40,435 bases of DNA from Bacteroidales bacterium (GTDB lineage: Bacteria > Bacteroidota > Bacteroidia > Bacteroidales > WCHB1-69): NCBI GenBank assembly GCA_017651425.1, contig JAGCCZ010000050.1, forward strand, positions 1-40,435. The letters run 5' to 3'. Within the stretch, counting starts at the first letter, position 1; each line of letters opens with the position of its first letter. The notes under the pieces are model-generated. The model was not told where the DNA came from, ran no database searches, and saw only the letters and a program-made list of their open reading frames with translations. Shown here piece after piece: positions 8,658 to 17,481 of this stretch. The position numbers and the translations under genes were made by a program.

Positions 8658-10001
8658 ATGACGGGAAATTCCATCAAGATTCGTCAGGGATTTGACCTCC
8701 AGCTTGACGGTGGAGCCACATCCGTTGTGGAACCTTACGCGACAGGCCGGTATTATATCCGTCCATCGGATTTCCGCTGGATGACTCCCCAGCTTTTGGT
8801 CCGCGAGGGCGACTCCCTGTCGGTGGGCACACCTCTCTTTGCCGACAAGCGTGACCCGCGTGTGCGCATCTGCTCGCCCGTGGATGGCACGTTGACCCAA
8901 GTGGTTCGTGGTGACAAGAGACGCATACTTGCGCTCGTCATGGATGCAAAGGTGACACCGCCCGGCTCGTCGGTCATTGAGGTGCCGGACAATCCCAGCC
9001 CGCAACAAATCCGCGATATCTTGCTGCAATACGGCCTTTGGCCCGCCTTGCGGCAACGCCCGTATTCCGTCATCGCCGATCCTGACGGCACTCCCGATGC
9101 CATTTTTGTCTCTTGTTTCGACAGCGCTCCGTTGGCCCCGGATTTCAATGTGCTGTTGAAAGGCCGCGAAGCCGAATGGCATGAGGGCATCCGTGTCCTG
9201 CGCCAAATTTGCCCCGATGTTCCCATCCATCTCGGAATGCTGGAGGATGGCGATAATGCCCTCTTTGAGGGGACGGAAGGGGTGGACTTGCACTATTTCA
9301 GCGGTCCGCACCCCGCCGGCAATGTCGGCACTCAGATAGACTTTATTCGTCCGCTCGACAAGGGCGATGTGGTCTGGTATATCCATCCTTGGCAGGTAGC
9401 CGCTTTCGGACGGCTGATCCTCCGCCATACGCTCTCCTATGAGCGTTGCATCGCCCTTGTCGGCCCGGCGGAACCGCGCCCCCGCTATGTGACGATGACT
9501 TACGGGGCTGACTTGTCGCCGCTGCTCACCCCCGACCCGCAAGGTCGCGCTGTGCGCAACATTAGCGGCAACGTGCTGACAGGCGGCACTCTTGGCGAAT
9601 TTCCCAGTGTGGGCTTTTACGACAGCCAACTCACTCGCCTGTTCGAGGGCGGTGAGCGCGAATTTTTGGGCTGGCTGCTTCCAGGGTTGAAGAAGTGGAG
9701 CTTGTCACATACCTTTGTGGCCTGGCTTGCCAAGCGGAAAAAGTTCTCGTTCAATACCTCCATGCAGGGCGGCGAACGTGCCCTCGTGATGAGCGACGTG
9801 TATGACGAGGTCTTCCCGATGGATTTCATGCCTGCCGAATTGCTCAAGGCCTGCATCGCAAAAGATGTGGAGCAGATGGAGGAACTCGGCATTTATGGCG
9901 TGGAAAGCGAGGATTTTGCGCTGTGTGAGGTTGTCTGTCCCTCCAAAATTGCATGGCAGCAAATTGTGGAAGAGGCACTGCATTATTTATATGAGAACTA
10001 A
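8658..10001 (+). CDS. nqrA: Na+-translocating NADH:quinone reductase subunit A
   Basis: 447-residue cytoplasmic-side subunit of the six-subunit Na+-NQR complex, which passes electrons from NADH to ubiquinone or menaquinone while pumping Na+. It starts MTGNSIKIRQGFDLQLDGGA, then shows the lipoyl/biotinyl-like segment (PSDFRWMTPQLLVREGDSL, VRICSPVDGTLTQVVRG) and later LHYFSGPHPAGNVG, WYIHPWQVAAFGRL and CEVVCPSKIAWQQIVEEAL near the C-terminus. Length matches the family. It is the first gene of a tight operon; nqrB follows after 13 bases. No clear promoter box was seen in the 64 bases upstream. Confidence 0.96.
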   Translation: MTGNSIKIRQGFDLQLDGGATSVVEPYATGRYYIRPSDFRWMTPQLLVREGDSLSVGTPLFADKRDPRVRICSPVDGTLTQVVRGDKRRILALVMDAKVTPPGSSVIEVPDNPSPQQIRDILLQYGLWPALRQRPYSVIADPDGTPDAIFVSCFDSAPLAPDFNVLLKGREAEWHEGIRVLRQICPDVPIHLGMLEDGDNALFEGTEGVDLHYFSGPHPAGNVGTQIDFIRPLDKGDVVWYIHPWQVAAFGRLILRHTLSYERCIALVGPAEPRPRYVTMTYGADLSPLLTPDPQGRAVRNISGNVLTGGTLGEFPSVGFYDSQLTRLFEGGEREFLGWLLPGLKKWSLSHTFVAWLAKRKKFSFNTSMQGGERALVMSDVYDEVFPMDFMPAELLKACIAKDVEQMEELGIYGVESEDFALCEVVCPSKIAWQQIVEEALHYLYEN

Positions 10002-10014
10002 AAAACGGCAGAAT

Positions 10015-11145
10015 ATGGGATTTTTTCAAAAATGGAGCGACAAGTTGAGCGGCCACTTCGAGAAGGGGCGGCCGCTGCATGTCTTCAAATCCCTGTTCGA
10101 TGCCGTGGACACTTTCCTGCTCACACCTGCGGCAGTCACCCATAACGGCAGCCATGTGCGCGATGCCGTGGACATGAAGCGCATCATGATTACGGTGATG
10201 ATTGCGCTTTGTCCCGCCTTGCTCTTCGGCTGGTGGAACGTGGGATATCAACATTTCCTTTCTGTGGGTGCCACTCCCGGCTTTTGGCAGGCTTTTGGCT
10301 TTGGCTTCCTACGATGGCTGCCCATGGCGGTCGTGGTCTATGCTGTGGGCCTGACCATTGAGGTCTGCTTCGCGCAATGGCGCGGACACGAGGTCGCGGA
10401 GGGCTTCTTCGTGACAGGGTTCCTCATCCCTATGATCATGCCGCCTGCTGTGCCGCTTTGGATTCTCGCTGTGGCCACCGCCTTCTCGGTGGTGTTCGCC
10501 AAGGAGGTTTTCGGCGGCACAGGTTACAATTTCCTCAACCCCGCTATTGTGGCGCGTGTGTTCGTCTTTTTCGCCTACCCATCCGTCATCTCCGGCGACA
10601 GCGTGTGGATTGCCCGTCCCGGCACGTGCGATGCTGTCTCGGGCGCAACGCCCCTGGCAGTGGATGTAGCCCAAATTCCAAGTGATTGGGAACTCTTTGT
10701 GGGCGCGATTCCCGGCTGCGTCGGTGAAACCTGCAAGATCGCCATCCTGATTGGCGCGGCCCTCTTGCTGTTCACCAAAGTGGCCGACTGGCGCATCATG
10801 CTCTCTGTGCTGGTGGGCGGTGCCGGCATGGCCGCCATCTTCCATGCCGTGGGCATGACCGGCGTGCCGGTGCTCACCCAGCTGCTGATGGGCGGTTTCC
10901 TCTTCGGCACGGTCTTCATGGCCACCGACCCCGTGACCGCGGCGCACACCCGCGCGGGCAAGTACGTCTATGGCTTGCTTGTCGGCATCATTGCCATCAT
11001 GGTGCGCGTCCTCAACAAAGGCTACGTTGAAGGCATGATGCTCGCCATCCTGCTGATGAACGTCATGGCTCCGCTCATCGACTATTGCGTCATCCGTATC
11101 CATATTCGCAAACGTAAACATAGAATCGCCCGGTCTAAAGTATGA
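10015..11145 (+). CDS. nqrB: Na+-NQR subunit B
   Basis: 376-residue integral membrane subunit that carries covalently bound FMN and forms part of the Na+ path. The start ATG 10015 (MGFFQKWSDKL) fits the family; a reading frame continuing upstream overlaps nqrA in another frame. About ten hydrophobic segments are visible, e.g. around residues 57-75, 102-120, 133-165 and 240-330. The flavinylation motif is SGAT with Thr212 as the expected FMN site. GGTGYNFLNPAIVARVF and GTVFMATDPVTAAHT are typical blocks. The stop overlaps the nqrC start by four bases (ATGA). Confidence 0.96.
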   Translation: MGFFQKWSDKLSGHFEKGRPLHVFKSLFDAVDTFLLTPAAVTHNGSHVRDAVDMKRIMITVMIALCPALLFGWWNVGYQHFLSVGATPGFWQAFGFGFLRWLPMAVVVYAVGLTIEVCFAQWRGHEVAEGFFVTGFLIPMIMPPAVPLWILAVATAFSVVFAKEVFGGTGYNFLNPAIVARVFVFFAYPSVISGDSVWIARPGTCDAVSGATPLAVDVAQIPSDWELFVGAIPGCVGETCKIAILIGAALLLFTKVADWRIMLSVLVGGAGMAAIFHAVGMTGVPVLTQLLMGGFLFGTVFMATDPVTAAHTRAGKYVYGLLVGIIAIMVRVLNKGYVEGMMLAILLMNVMAPLIDYCVIRIHIRKRKHRIARSKV

Positions 11146-11747
11146 AAAAGTTTAGCAATACCTATATTTTCCTCTATGTGGGCGGTTTGGTGACGGTCAT
11201 CGCACTGCTGCTTTCGTTGGCTGCCATCGGGTTGAAGCCCAGGCATGAGGCCAACCTCAAGCGCGAGAAGGCCGTCCAGATACTGAAGGCTGCGGGCTAT
11301 GATGCCGCCGACAAGGCCGATGCCGTGAGACTGCTTGGCGAAGTCGCAAAACCCAAAAACAATGCCGCAGGACGTGAGATGTACGACATCCGCTGCCCGG
11401 ACGGTACGGAGGGCGTTGTGGTGTATGTGGATGGCAAGGGACTGTGGGGACCCATTTGGGGCTATGTCGTTATGGATGAAAAAATGAGCGAAATAAAGGG
11501 CGTGACCTTCTCCCACAAGTCGGAAACGCCCGGCCTTGGCGCCAATATCGCGGAACCGGAGTTTGAAGATCGTTTTGTTGGGAAAAAACTGCGTGACGGG
11601 GACGGGAATTTCAAGCCGCTTCAGATAGTCAAGGGCGGTGGCCATTCCGACGACCCGCACGGCGTGGATGCAGTCTCCGGTGCTACCATTACCAGCCGCG
11701 GCGTTGAGAATATGTTGTCCCAAAGTTTGAAGGAGGTGATGCAATGA
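11142..11747 (+). CDS. nqrC: Na+-NQR subunit C
   Basis: 201-residue subunit with one N-terminal membrane helix (about 8-29) and a periplasmic FMN-binding domain. The covalent FMN motif is SGAT with Thr182. Other family marks are GLWGPIWGYV and HKSETPGLGANI. It is at the short end of the family because the segment between the helix and the FMN domain is compact. It overlaps nqrB and nqrD by four bases each, consistent with translational coupling. Confidence 0.96.
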   Translation: MKKFSNTYIFLYVGGLVTVIALLLSLAAIGLKPRHEANLKREKAVQILKAAGYDAADKADAVRLLGEVAKPKNNAAGREMYDIRCPDGTEGVVVYVDGKGLWGPIWGYVVMDEKMSEIKGVTFSHKSETPGLGANIAEPEFEDRFVGKKLRDGDGNFKPLQIVKGGGHSDDPHGVDAVSGATITSRGVENMLSQSLKEVMQ

Positions 11748-12343
11748 AGAAGTATTTAGGTCCTTTGAACAAGGAAAACCCGGTGCTGGTGCAGGTGCTC
11801 GGTGTCTGTTCCGCTTTGGCGGTCACGGCACAACTGAAGCCTGCCGTGGTGATGGCCCTCTCCGTGACGGTCGTCTGCGCCCTCTCCAATCTTATCATCT
11901 CCCTGATACGTAATACAATCCCGCCGCGCGTGCGCATCATTGTGCAGCTGCTCGTCGTCTCTTTCTTTGTGGTGATGGTGGACATGTTTCTGCAAGCCTT
12001 CGTCTATGACGTGAGCAAGATGCTCTCCGTATTTGTGGGCTTGATCATCACCAATTGCATTGTCATGGGCCGTCTGGAAGCCTTTGCACTGTCGCACAAG
12101 CCGCTCCCCTCGCTCGTGGACGGGCTGATGAACGGTCTCGGCTACGGGTTGGTGCTTGTGGTAGTCGGCACGCTGCGTGAACTCTTCGGCCGCGGCACCT
12201 TGTGGAACATTCGCATCATGCCCCAAGCGTTCTATGAGGCTGGCTACCTTGACAACGGCCTGATGATTCTCCCGCCCATGGCCCTCATCCTGGTCGGCTC
12301 TTTGATCTGGATATTGAATCGTAACCCTAAAAATGCGAAATGA
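11744..12343 (+). CDS. nqrD: Na+-NQR subunit D
   Basis: 199-residue membrane subunit homologous to NqrE and to RnfA/RnfE. Starts [20 protein letters not shown], with [20 protein letters not shown] and the conserved [17 protein letters not shown] helix carrying the Cys that helps ligate the intramembrane iron centre with NqrE. About six membrane helices are visible. It overlaps nqrC at ATGA and nqrE at its end. Confidence 0.96.
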   Translation: MKKYLGPLNKENPVLVQVLGVCSALAVTAQLKPAVVMALSVTVVCALSNLIISLIRNTIPPRVRIIVQLLVVSFFVVMVDMFLQAFVYDVSKMLSVFVGLIITNCIVMGRLEAFALSHKPLPSLVDGLMNGLGYGLVLVVVGTLRELFGRGTLWNIRIMPQAFYEAGYLDNGLMILPPMALILVGSLIWILNRNPKNAK

Positions 12344-12951
12344 TGGAACTGGTGGATATTTTCGTGCGCTCTGTCTTCATTGACAATATGGTCTTCGCCT
12401 ATTTCCTGGGCATGTGCTCCTATCTGGCGGTGTCGAAGGATGTGAAGACGGCTTTCGGATTGGGCGTTGCGGTTTGCTTTGTGCTGACAGTTACGATTCC
12501 GGTGAACTATCTTATAGACAAATATCTGCTCAGCCCGGGCGCGTTGGCGTGGGCTGGCGCGTGGGGCGAGGGCCTCGACCTGTCGTTCCTGACGCTCATC
12601 ATCTTCATTGCGGTCATTGCCGCCATTGTGCAACTTTTGGAGATGGTCATTGAGAAGATTTCCATGCCGCTCTATCAGGCCTTGGGCATCTTCCTGCCCT
12701 TGATTGCGGTGAATTGTGCCATCTTGGGCGGCTCGCTCTTTATGCAGGAGCGGCATTTCCCCACGGTGGCGCACAGCTTCGTCTATGCATTAGGCTCCGG
12801 CGCGGGTTGGCTGTTGGCCATCGTGGCTTTCGCCGCCATCCGTGAGCGCCTGCGGTATTCCAACATCCCTAAGCCGCTGCAGGGCAATGGCATCGCCTAT
12901 ATCATCACAGGCCTGATGGGACTGGGTTTCATGTGTTTTCTTGGAATTTAG
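12340..12951 (+). CDS. nqrE: Na+-NQR subunit E
   Basis: 203-residue six-helix membrane subunit paired with NqrD. Marks: [20 protein letters not shown] and [20 protein letters not shown], each with the Cys expected at the shared 2Fe centre, and [16 protein letters not shown]. Two consecutive ATG codons (12340 and 12343) are possible starts; the first overlaps the nqrD stop. A GGAGGA just after the stop serves nqrF. Confidence 0.96.
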   Translation: MMELVDIFVRSVFIDNMVFAYFLGMCSYLAVSKDVKTAFGLGVAVCFVLTVTIPVNYLIDKYLLSPGALAWAGAWGEGLDLSFLTLIIFIAVIAAIVQLLEMVIEKISMPLYQALGIFLPLIAVNCAILGGSLFMQERHFPTVAHSFVYALGSGAGWLLAIVAFAAIRERLRYSNIPKPLQGNGIAYIITGLMGLGFMCFLGI

Positions 12952-12962
12952 GAGGAAGAAAG

Positions 12963-14204
12963 ATGTTGTTGAAAACTATAATCATATCGATTGTCATCTT
13001 TCTCGCCGTCATCTGGCTGCTGGTGGGACTCTTGCTGTTTGCGCGCAAGCGGCTGGTCCCCGACGGGAAGGTGAAGATCACCATCAACGGTGAGCGCGAG
13101 ATAGAGCATGAGCGGGGCTGCTCGCTGTTGCAGGCCCTTTCCGACGAGAAGGTCTTCATGCCTTCCGCGTGTGGTGGCGGTGGCACCTGCGGCACCTGCA
13201 AGGGCAAGGTGCTTGCCGGCGGCGGTGAGCTGCTGCCCACCGAGAAAGCCCACATCACACGCGCCATGGCTGCGGAACACTATCGTCTTTTCTGCCAAGT
13301 GAAGGTGCGTGAAGACATGCGTGTCGAGATACCGGAGTCGGTGCTCGGCGTGCGCAAGTGGACCTGCCACGTGCTCTCCAACCGCAATGTGGCCACCTAT
13401 ATCAAGGAGTTGGTGCTGCAACTGCCGGACGGTGAGCGCATGGACTTCCGCTCGGGCGGCTATGTGCAGCTCGACATCCCTGCCTGCAACGTTGACTTTG
13501 CCAACATGGACATTGACGAGCCCTTCCGTCGGGAGTGGGAAGTCCGCCGGCTGTTTGCCCTCAGGATGAAAAACAGCGATGCCACGGTGCGCGCCTACTC
13601 GATGGCCAATTACCCGGCCGAGGATGGGGTGGTGATGCTCAATGTGCGCATCGCCCTGCCGCCCTTCGATCGAAAGAAAGGAGAGTTTCAGAAAGTGAAC
13701 CCGGGTGTGGCCTCTTCCTACGTCTATGGCTTGAAACCGGGCGATGAGGTCGTGGTGTCGGGCCCGTATGGCGAATTTTTCGTGCAGGATACGAACCGCG
13801 AGATGATGTTCATCGGCGGTGGCGCGGGTATGGCCCCGATGCGCTCCCATATCTTCGACCAGTTCAAGACGCGGCGCACGACGCGCAAGGCGACCTTCTG
13901 GTACGGAGGCCGCTCGCGGCAGGAACTCTTCTATATGGACGAGTTTGAAGAGCTGGCGCGGCAATTCGACAATTTTGAGTTCCATGTCGCCCTTTCTGAA
14001 CCGCAGCCCAACGACAAATGGGATGGCCCGGTCGGCTTTATTCATCAGGTAATCTTCGAACAATATCTCCAACATCACGAAAATCCGGAAGACATTGAAT
14101 ACTATATTTGCGGTCCTCCCTTGATGCTGCAGGCCGTGCTGACCATGCTCGACAGCCTTGGAGTGCCTACGGAAATGGTGCATTACGATGATTTCGGAGG
14201 TTGA
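12963..14204 (+). CDS. nqrF: Na+-NQR subunit F (NADH dehydrogenase, 2Fe-2S/FAD)
   Basis: 413-residue entry subunit of the pump. One N-terminal membrane helix (about 5-27) anchors a ferredoxin domain with Cys70, Cys76, Cys79 and Cys111, then an FAD domain with RAYSMANYP and an NADH domain with GGGAGMAPMRSH and YYICGPPLM; it ends VHYDDFGG. The start ATG 12963 is preceded by GGAGGA (12951-12956), the clearest ribosome-binding site in the operon. It is the last nqr gene; a new promoter box appears 67 bases after its stop. Confidence 0.97.
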   Translation: MLLKTIIISIVIFLAVIWLLVGLLLFARKRLVPDGKVKITINGEREIEHERGCSLLQALSDEKVFMPSACGGGGTCGTCKGKVLAGGGELLPTEKAHITRAMAAEHYRLFCQVKVREDMRVEIPESVLGVRKWTCHVLSNRNVATYIKELVLQLPDGERMDFRSGGYVQLDIPACNVDFANMDIDEPFRREWEVRRLFALRMKNSDATVRAYSMANYPAEDGVVMLNVRIALPPFDRKKGEFQKVNPGVASSYVYGLKPGDEVVVSGPYGEFFVQDTNREMMFIGGGAGMAPMRSHIFDQFKTRRTTRKATFWYGGRSRQELFYMDEFEELARQFDNFEFHVALSEPQPNDKWDGPVGFIHQVIFEQYLQHHENPEDIEYYICGPPLMLQAVLTMLDSLGVPTEMVHYDDFGG

Positions 14205-14271
14205 GAAAACGTGTGATTTCATATCCTGAAAAACAAGAAGCAAAATAAGTGGGTGTGTATGCTTTTTTTTG

Positions 14272-14279
14272 TACTTTTG
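14272..14279 (+). promoter_or_regulatory. Candidate -7 box for the DUF349 gene
   Basis: TACTTTTG matches TAnnTTTG exactly and lies 47 bases before ATG 14327. It separates the DUF349-DUF2147-hslR group from the nqr operon. Confidence 0.45.
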
Positions 14280-14326
14280 CCGCCCATTTGAAAAACCTAA
14301 TTTAATCTATCAAAAAAAAATTTTTT

Positions 14327-16561
14327 ATGGAAAACCAAGAACTTCTTCACCCGGAAAATGCAGATGTGCAAAACCAAGAGGTGAACTCTGGCGCTTCTGT
14401 CGAAGCCCAAGACATTACGTCCCAAGAAACTCCCGCATCCGTAGAGGAAAATGCCCCCATTGCTGAGGAGCCTGTCGTTGAACCTGCTGCCGAGCCTGCA
14501 GCCGAACCTGTGGCAGAAGAGCCCGTGGAAGAGCCTGTTGCAGCTGAGCCTGCCGCCGAACCTGTAGAAGAGCCTGTTGCAGCTGAGCCTGCGGCAGAGC
14601 CCGCAGTTGAGAAGCCTGCGTCTCCAGAGGAGATGATGGCCGAGATGGACCAACAACAAGCTGCCGAGACGTCTGAGACGGAGGCTGAGGCCGAAGCCGA
14701 GACGGAGGCACAGCCGGTGGAGGAAACCCTCGAACAAGTTGAGGCTGAATATGCCGGTTTCGACTTGGAACAGTGTGTGGCTGAACTGGAACGTCTGGTG
14801 AAGGAGCCGAACTTCAATCTCATCAAAATGCGCGTGGGCGTGCTGCGCGCGAGAATCATCGAATTCTTCCGCGCCAGAAGACGTGCCGCACAGCAGGAAT
14901 TTGAAGCTGCCAAGGCTGCTGCAGCCGCTGCAGCCGCGGAAAACCCTGAGACACCCGTTGAGGAACCCGCCGCTCCGTCCAATGAGCCCGACGAGATTGA
15001 AGTGCGCTTTAATAAAGCCTTCCAACAATTCAAGGACTCCAAAGCTAAGTTCATTGAAGCCTTGGAAGCCCAAAAACAGGACAATCTCAATGCCAAGAAC
15101 AAGATTATCGAAGGCCTGAAGAACCTCATTGAAACCGAATCGAACCTGAAGACCCTGAACGACAAGTTCAAGGAACTCCAGGAACAATGGAAGTCCATCG
15201 GTTCCGTGCCGCAAGCCGAGTCCACGAACCTTTGGCAGAACTACCATTTCTATGTGGAGAAGTTCTTCGACATCCTTCGTCTCAACAAGGAGGCACGCGA
15301 GATGGATTATAAGAAGAATCTCGAAAGCAAACTTGAACTGTGCGAAAAAGCGGAGTCCCTGTTGCTGATGGATTCTATCAACCAATCATTCAAGGAACTT
15401 CAGAATCTGCACGAGCAGTGGAAGGAAATCGGACCGGTGTCCGAGGATAAGAAAGAGGAGGTCTGGGAACGCTTCAAGGCCGCTTCCGACCAGATCAACC
15501 AGAGACGCAAGGAGCATTACGACAAGCTGTTCGCCGAAGAGCAGAACAACTACAACGCAAAGGTGGTCCTTTGCGAACAAGCCGAGGAAATCACCGCGGC
15601 GGCTTCCGACAGTGTCAAGAATTTCAATGAAATCAGCGACAAGCTGACCGAACTCCTCAGCGTGTGGAAGACACTCGGCCCGGCCCCTGCCAAGCTGAAC
15701 GATGAGATTTGGAACCGCTTCAAGGGCACGCTCGACAAGTTCTTTACCCAGAAGAAGGAGTATTTCCAGCAGATCAAGGACACGCAGATGCAGAACTACA
15801 ACCAGAAGCTCAACCTCGTCATCCAAGCCGAGGGCATCGCAGACCGCACCGACTGGAAACAAGCCACTGCCGACATCCTCAGCCTGCAGTCCGAATGGAA
15901 GAACATTGGCGCCACCCCGCGCAAGTATTCCGAGCAAATCTGGAAGCGCTTCAGAACGGCATGCGACAAGTTCTTCGCCGCCAAGTCCGAATATTTCAAC
16001 AATATCCAGGACAAGGAGAAGGAGAATCTTCAGAAGAAGGAAGAGCTCATCCAAAAGATCCTCACCCATGAGTTCTCTGACGACCGCGCCGCCAATATCG
16101 ATGTGCTGAAGGCCTATCAGAACGAATGGATTGAGATTGGTTTTGTGCCCAAGAAAGACAAGGATAGAATCTATGCGGACTATCGCGCCGCTCTCGACAA
16201 GCGCTTCGCCGAGCTGAAGATCAGCGCCGAAGACATGAGACGTACCCGTTACCAGTCCCGTATCGATAACATCCTCAACAATCCCAATGCGGACAAGCTC
16301 ATTGACAAGGAGAAGAATTTCCTGAAGAACAAACTGGCGCAACTGAAGGAAGACATCGTCCTTTGGGAAAACAACCTGGGCTTCTTCGCCAATTCCAAGA
16401 ACGCTGAGATCATCACGGCTGAGTTCCGCAAGAAGATTGACGCTGCCAAGGAGGAGGTGAAGGACTTGGAGTACAAAATCCGGATGATGAACAATCCCAA
16501 GTCCGCGGAGAACGAGGCCCCTGCTGCCGAGGCACCTGCCGATGCTCCTAAAAATGAATAA
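14327..16561 (+). CDS. DUF349 repeat protein with Glu/Pro/Ala-rich N-terminus
   Basis: 744-residue, highly charged cytoplasmic protein. Residues about 1-140 are a low-complexity acidic Glu/Pro/Ala/Val region. Residues about 215-700 contain a run of DUF349 units, each centred on a W-x-x-[IL]-G-x-[VA/T]P pattern (for example EQWKSIGSVP, EQWKEIGPVS, VWKTLGPAP, EWKNIGATP, EWIEIGFVP) followed by a helix with W-x-R-F. The unit spacing is about 70-75 residues. DUF349 proteins are predicted alpha-helical and their biochemical role in Bacteroidota is not established. The frame is complete; the DUF2147 gene starts 5 bases after the stop and is probably cotranscribed. Confidence 0.9.
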   Translation: MENQELLHPENADVQNQEVNSGASVEAQDITSQETPASVEENAPIAEEPVVEPAAEPAAEPVAEEPVEEPVAAEPAAEPVEEPVAAEPAAEPAVEKPASPEEMMAEMDQQQAAETSETEAEAEAETEAQPVEETLEQVEAEYAGFDLEQCVAELERLVKEPNFNLIKMRVGVLRARIIEFFRARRRAAQQEFEAAKAAAAAAAAENPETPVEEPAAPSNEPDEIEVRFNKAFQQFKDSKAKFIEALEAQKQDNLNAKNKIIEGLKNLIETESNLKTLNDKFKELQEQWKSIGSVPQAESTNLWQNYHFYVEKFFDILRLNKEAREMDYKKNLESKLELCEKAESLLLMDSINQSFKELQNLHEQWKEIGPVSEDKKEEVWERFKAASDQINQRRKEHYDKLFAEEQNNYNAKVVLCEQAEEITAAASDSVKNFNEISDKLTELLSVWKTLGPAPAKLNDEIWNRFKGTLDKFFTQKKEYFQQIKDTQMQNYNQKLNLVIQAEGIADRTDWKQATADILSLQSEWKNIGATPRKYSEQIWKRFRTACDKFFAAKSEYFNNIQDKEKENLQKKEELIQKILTHEFSDDRAANIDVLKAYQNEWIEIGFVPKKDKDRIYADYRAALDKRFAELKISAEDMRRTRYQSRIDNILNNPNADKLIDKEKNFLKNKLAQLKEDIVLWENNLGFFANSKNAEIITAEFRKKIDAAKEEVKDLEYKIRMMNNPKSAENEAPAAEAPADAPKNE
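14464..14620 (+). repeat. In-frame 39-bp tandem repeat in DUF349 gene
   Basis: The DNA coding the EEPVAAEPAAEPV segments repeats with a 39-bp (13-residue) period; identical 26-base stretches begin at 14528 and 14567, with degenerate 4- and 5-residue EPAAE/EPVAE units around them. Such arrays can change length by slippage without breaking the frame. Confidence 0.75.
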
Positions 16562-16566
16562 ACCAA

Positions 16567-17034
16567 ATGCTTAGAAAATTTTCCAGCATAATATTGGCAA
16601 TCCTTTTGTCAACAACCGTTTTATCTGCGGTCGCCCAGTCGGCCGCAGATAAAATTTTAGGGGTGTATTACATCTCCGACGACCAGTCGGACGAGGACTG
16701 CAAGATACGGATCACCAAAACCTCCGACGGCCTGTATGAGGGGCAAATTATCTGGGTGAAGAACCCGACCTTCAAGGACGGGTCGCCCAAGCGCGACATC
16801 ATGAACCCCGACCCCAAGAAACGCAACACCCCCGGCGACAAGATCAAGTTGTTGTTCCATTTCCGCTACGATGCGAAGGAGAACAAGTGGGTGGACGGGG
16901 AGATTTACGACCCTGTGCACGGCAAGTTCTACAAGAGCCGGATGTGGTTCGAGGATGACAAAACATTGCGGGTGCGCGGCTACATCGGCGTGCCGGCATT
17001 GGGCCGCACGATGAAATGGAAAAAGATCGGATAG
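16567..17034 (+). CDS. DUF2147 domain-containing exported protein
   Basis: 155-residue protein with a signal peptide (LRKFSSIILAILLSTTVLSA) and one DUF2147 domain. Typical blocks are ILGVYYISDDQSDEDCKIRI, YEGQIIWVKNP, GDKIKLLFHFRYDAKENKWVDG and IYDPVHGKFYKSRMWFEDD, ending with a small RVRGYIGVPALGRTMKWKKI block that is standard for the family. Function is unknown; location is probably periplasmic. It sits 5 bases after the DUF349 gene and 3 bases before the S4 gene, indicating an operon. Confidence 0.85.
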   Translation: MLRKFSSIILAILLSTTVLSAVAQSAADKILGVYYISDDQSDEDCKIRITKTSDGLYEGQIIWVKNPTFKDGSPKRDIMNPDPKKRNTPGDKIKLLFHFRYDAKENKWVDGEIYDPVHGKFYKSRMWFEDDKTLRVRGYIGVPALGRTMKWKKIG

Positions 17035-17037
17035 CGT

Positions 17038-17427
17038 ATGGAAAAACTGGATGTCAGAATTGACAAGTGGCTCTGGATGGTGCGTCTTTTCAAGACGCGC
17101 TCGTTGGCCACGGAGGCCTGCAATGCGGGCAAGGTGAAGTTGGACGGCACCAACGTGAAGCCTTCGCGCGACGTGCGCACGGAGGAGGTGTACGAGGTGC
17201 ACATCGGCTCGCTGAACAAGACGGTGAAGGTGCTCGGCACACCCAAGAGCAGGGTGGGGGCGCCGCTCGTGCCGCAATACATGGAGGACCTCACCCCGCA
17301 GGAGGAGTACGACCGCATGAAAACCCTCAAAACCGCCGAGTACCGTCCCCACGGCCTTGGCCGCCCCACCAAGCGCGACCGCCGCCAGCTGGAGTATATC
17401 AAGAATAGGTATGCGGAAGAGGAGTAA
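17038..17427 (+). CDS. hslR: S4-domain RNA-binding protein, HslR (Hsp15)-like
   Basis: 129-residue protein with an S4 RNA-binding domain at residues 5-65: VRIDKWLWMVRLFKTRSLA, EACNAGKVKLDGTNVKPSRDV. A basic tail (GLGRPTKRDRRQLEYIKNRY) follows. Its best-known relative, Hsp15 of E. coli, binds 50S subunits with stalled peptidyl-tRNA and rescues them; that role here is inferred. It overlaps nothing and begins 3 bases after the DUF2147 stop. Directly after its stop codon lies an array of 8-bp repeats. Confidence 0.85.
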   Translation: MEKLDVRIDKWLWMVRLFKTRSLATEACNAGKVKLDGTNVKPSRDVRTEEVYEVHIGSLNKTVKVLGTPKSRVGAPLVPQYMEDLTPQEEYDRMKTLKTAEYRPHGLGRPTKRDRRQLEYIKNRYAEEE

Positions 17428-17430
17428 GGG

Positions 17431-17470
17431 GAAATTAAGAAATTAAGGAGTTAAGAAATTAAGAAGTTAA
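17431..17470 (+). repeat. Five-unit 8-bp tandem array between hslR and the TonB-like gene
   Basis: Five perfectly phased octamers of the form GRARTTAA (GAAATTAA, GAAATTAA, GGAGTTAA, GAAATTAA, GAAGTTAA) begin 4 bases after the hslR stop. The third unit supplies an AAGGAG. The array runs over the expected initiation region of the next gene. A related three-unit array on the other strand lies at 26003-26026. Confidence 0.85.
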
Positions 17471-17481
17471 ATCGAAATAGG

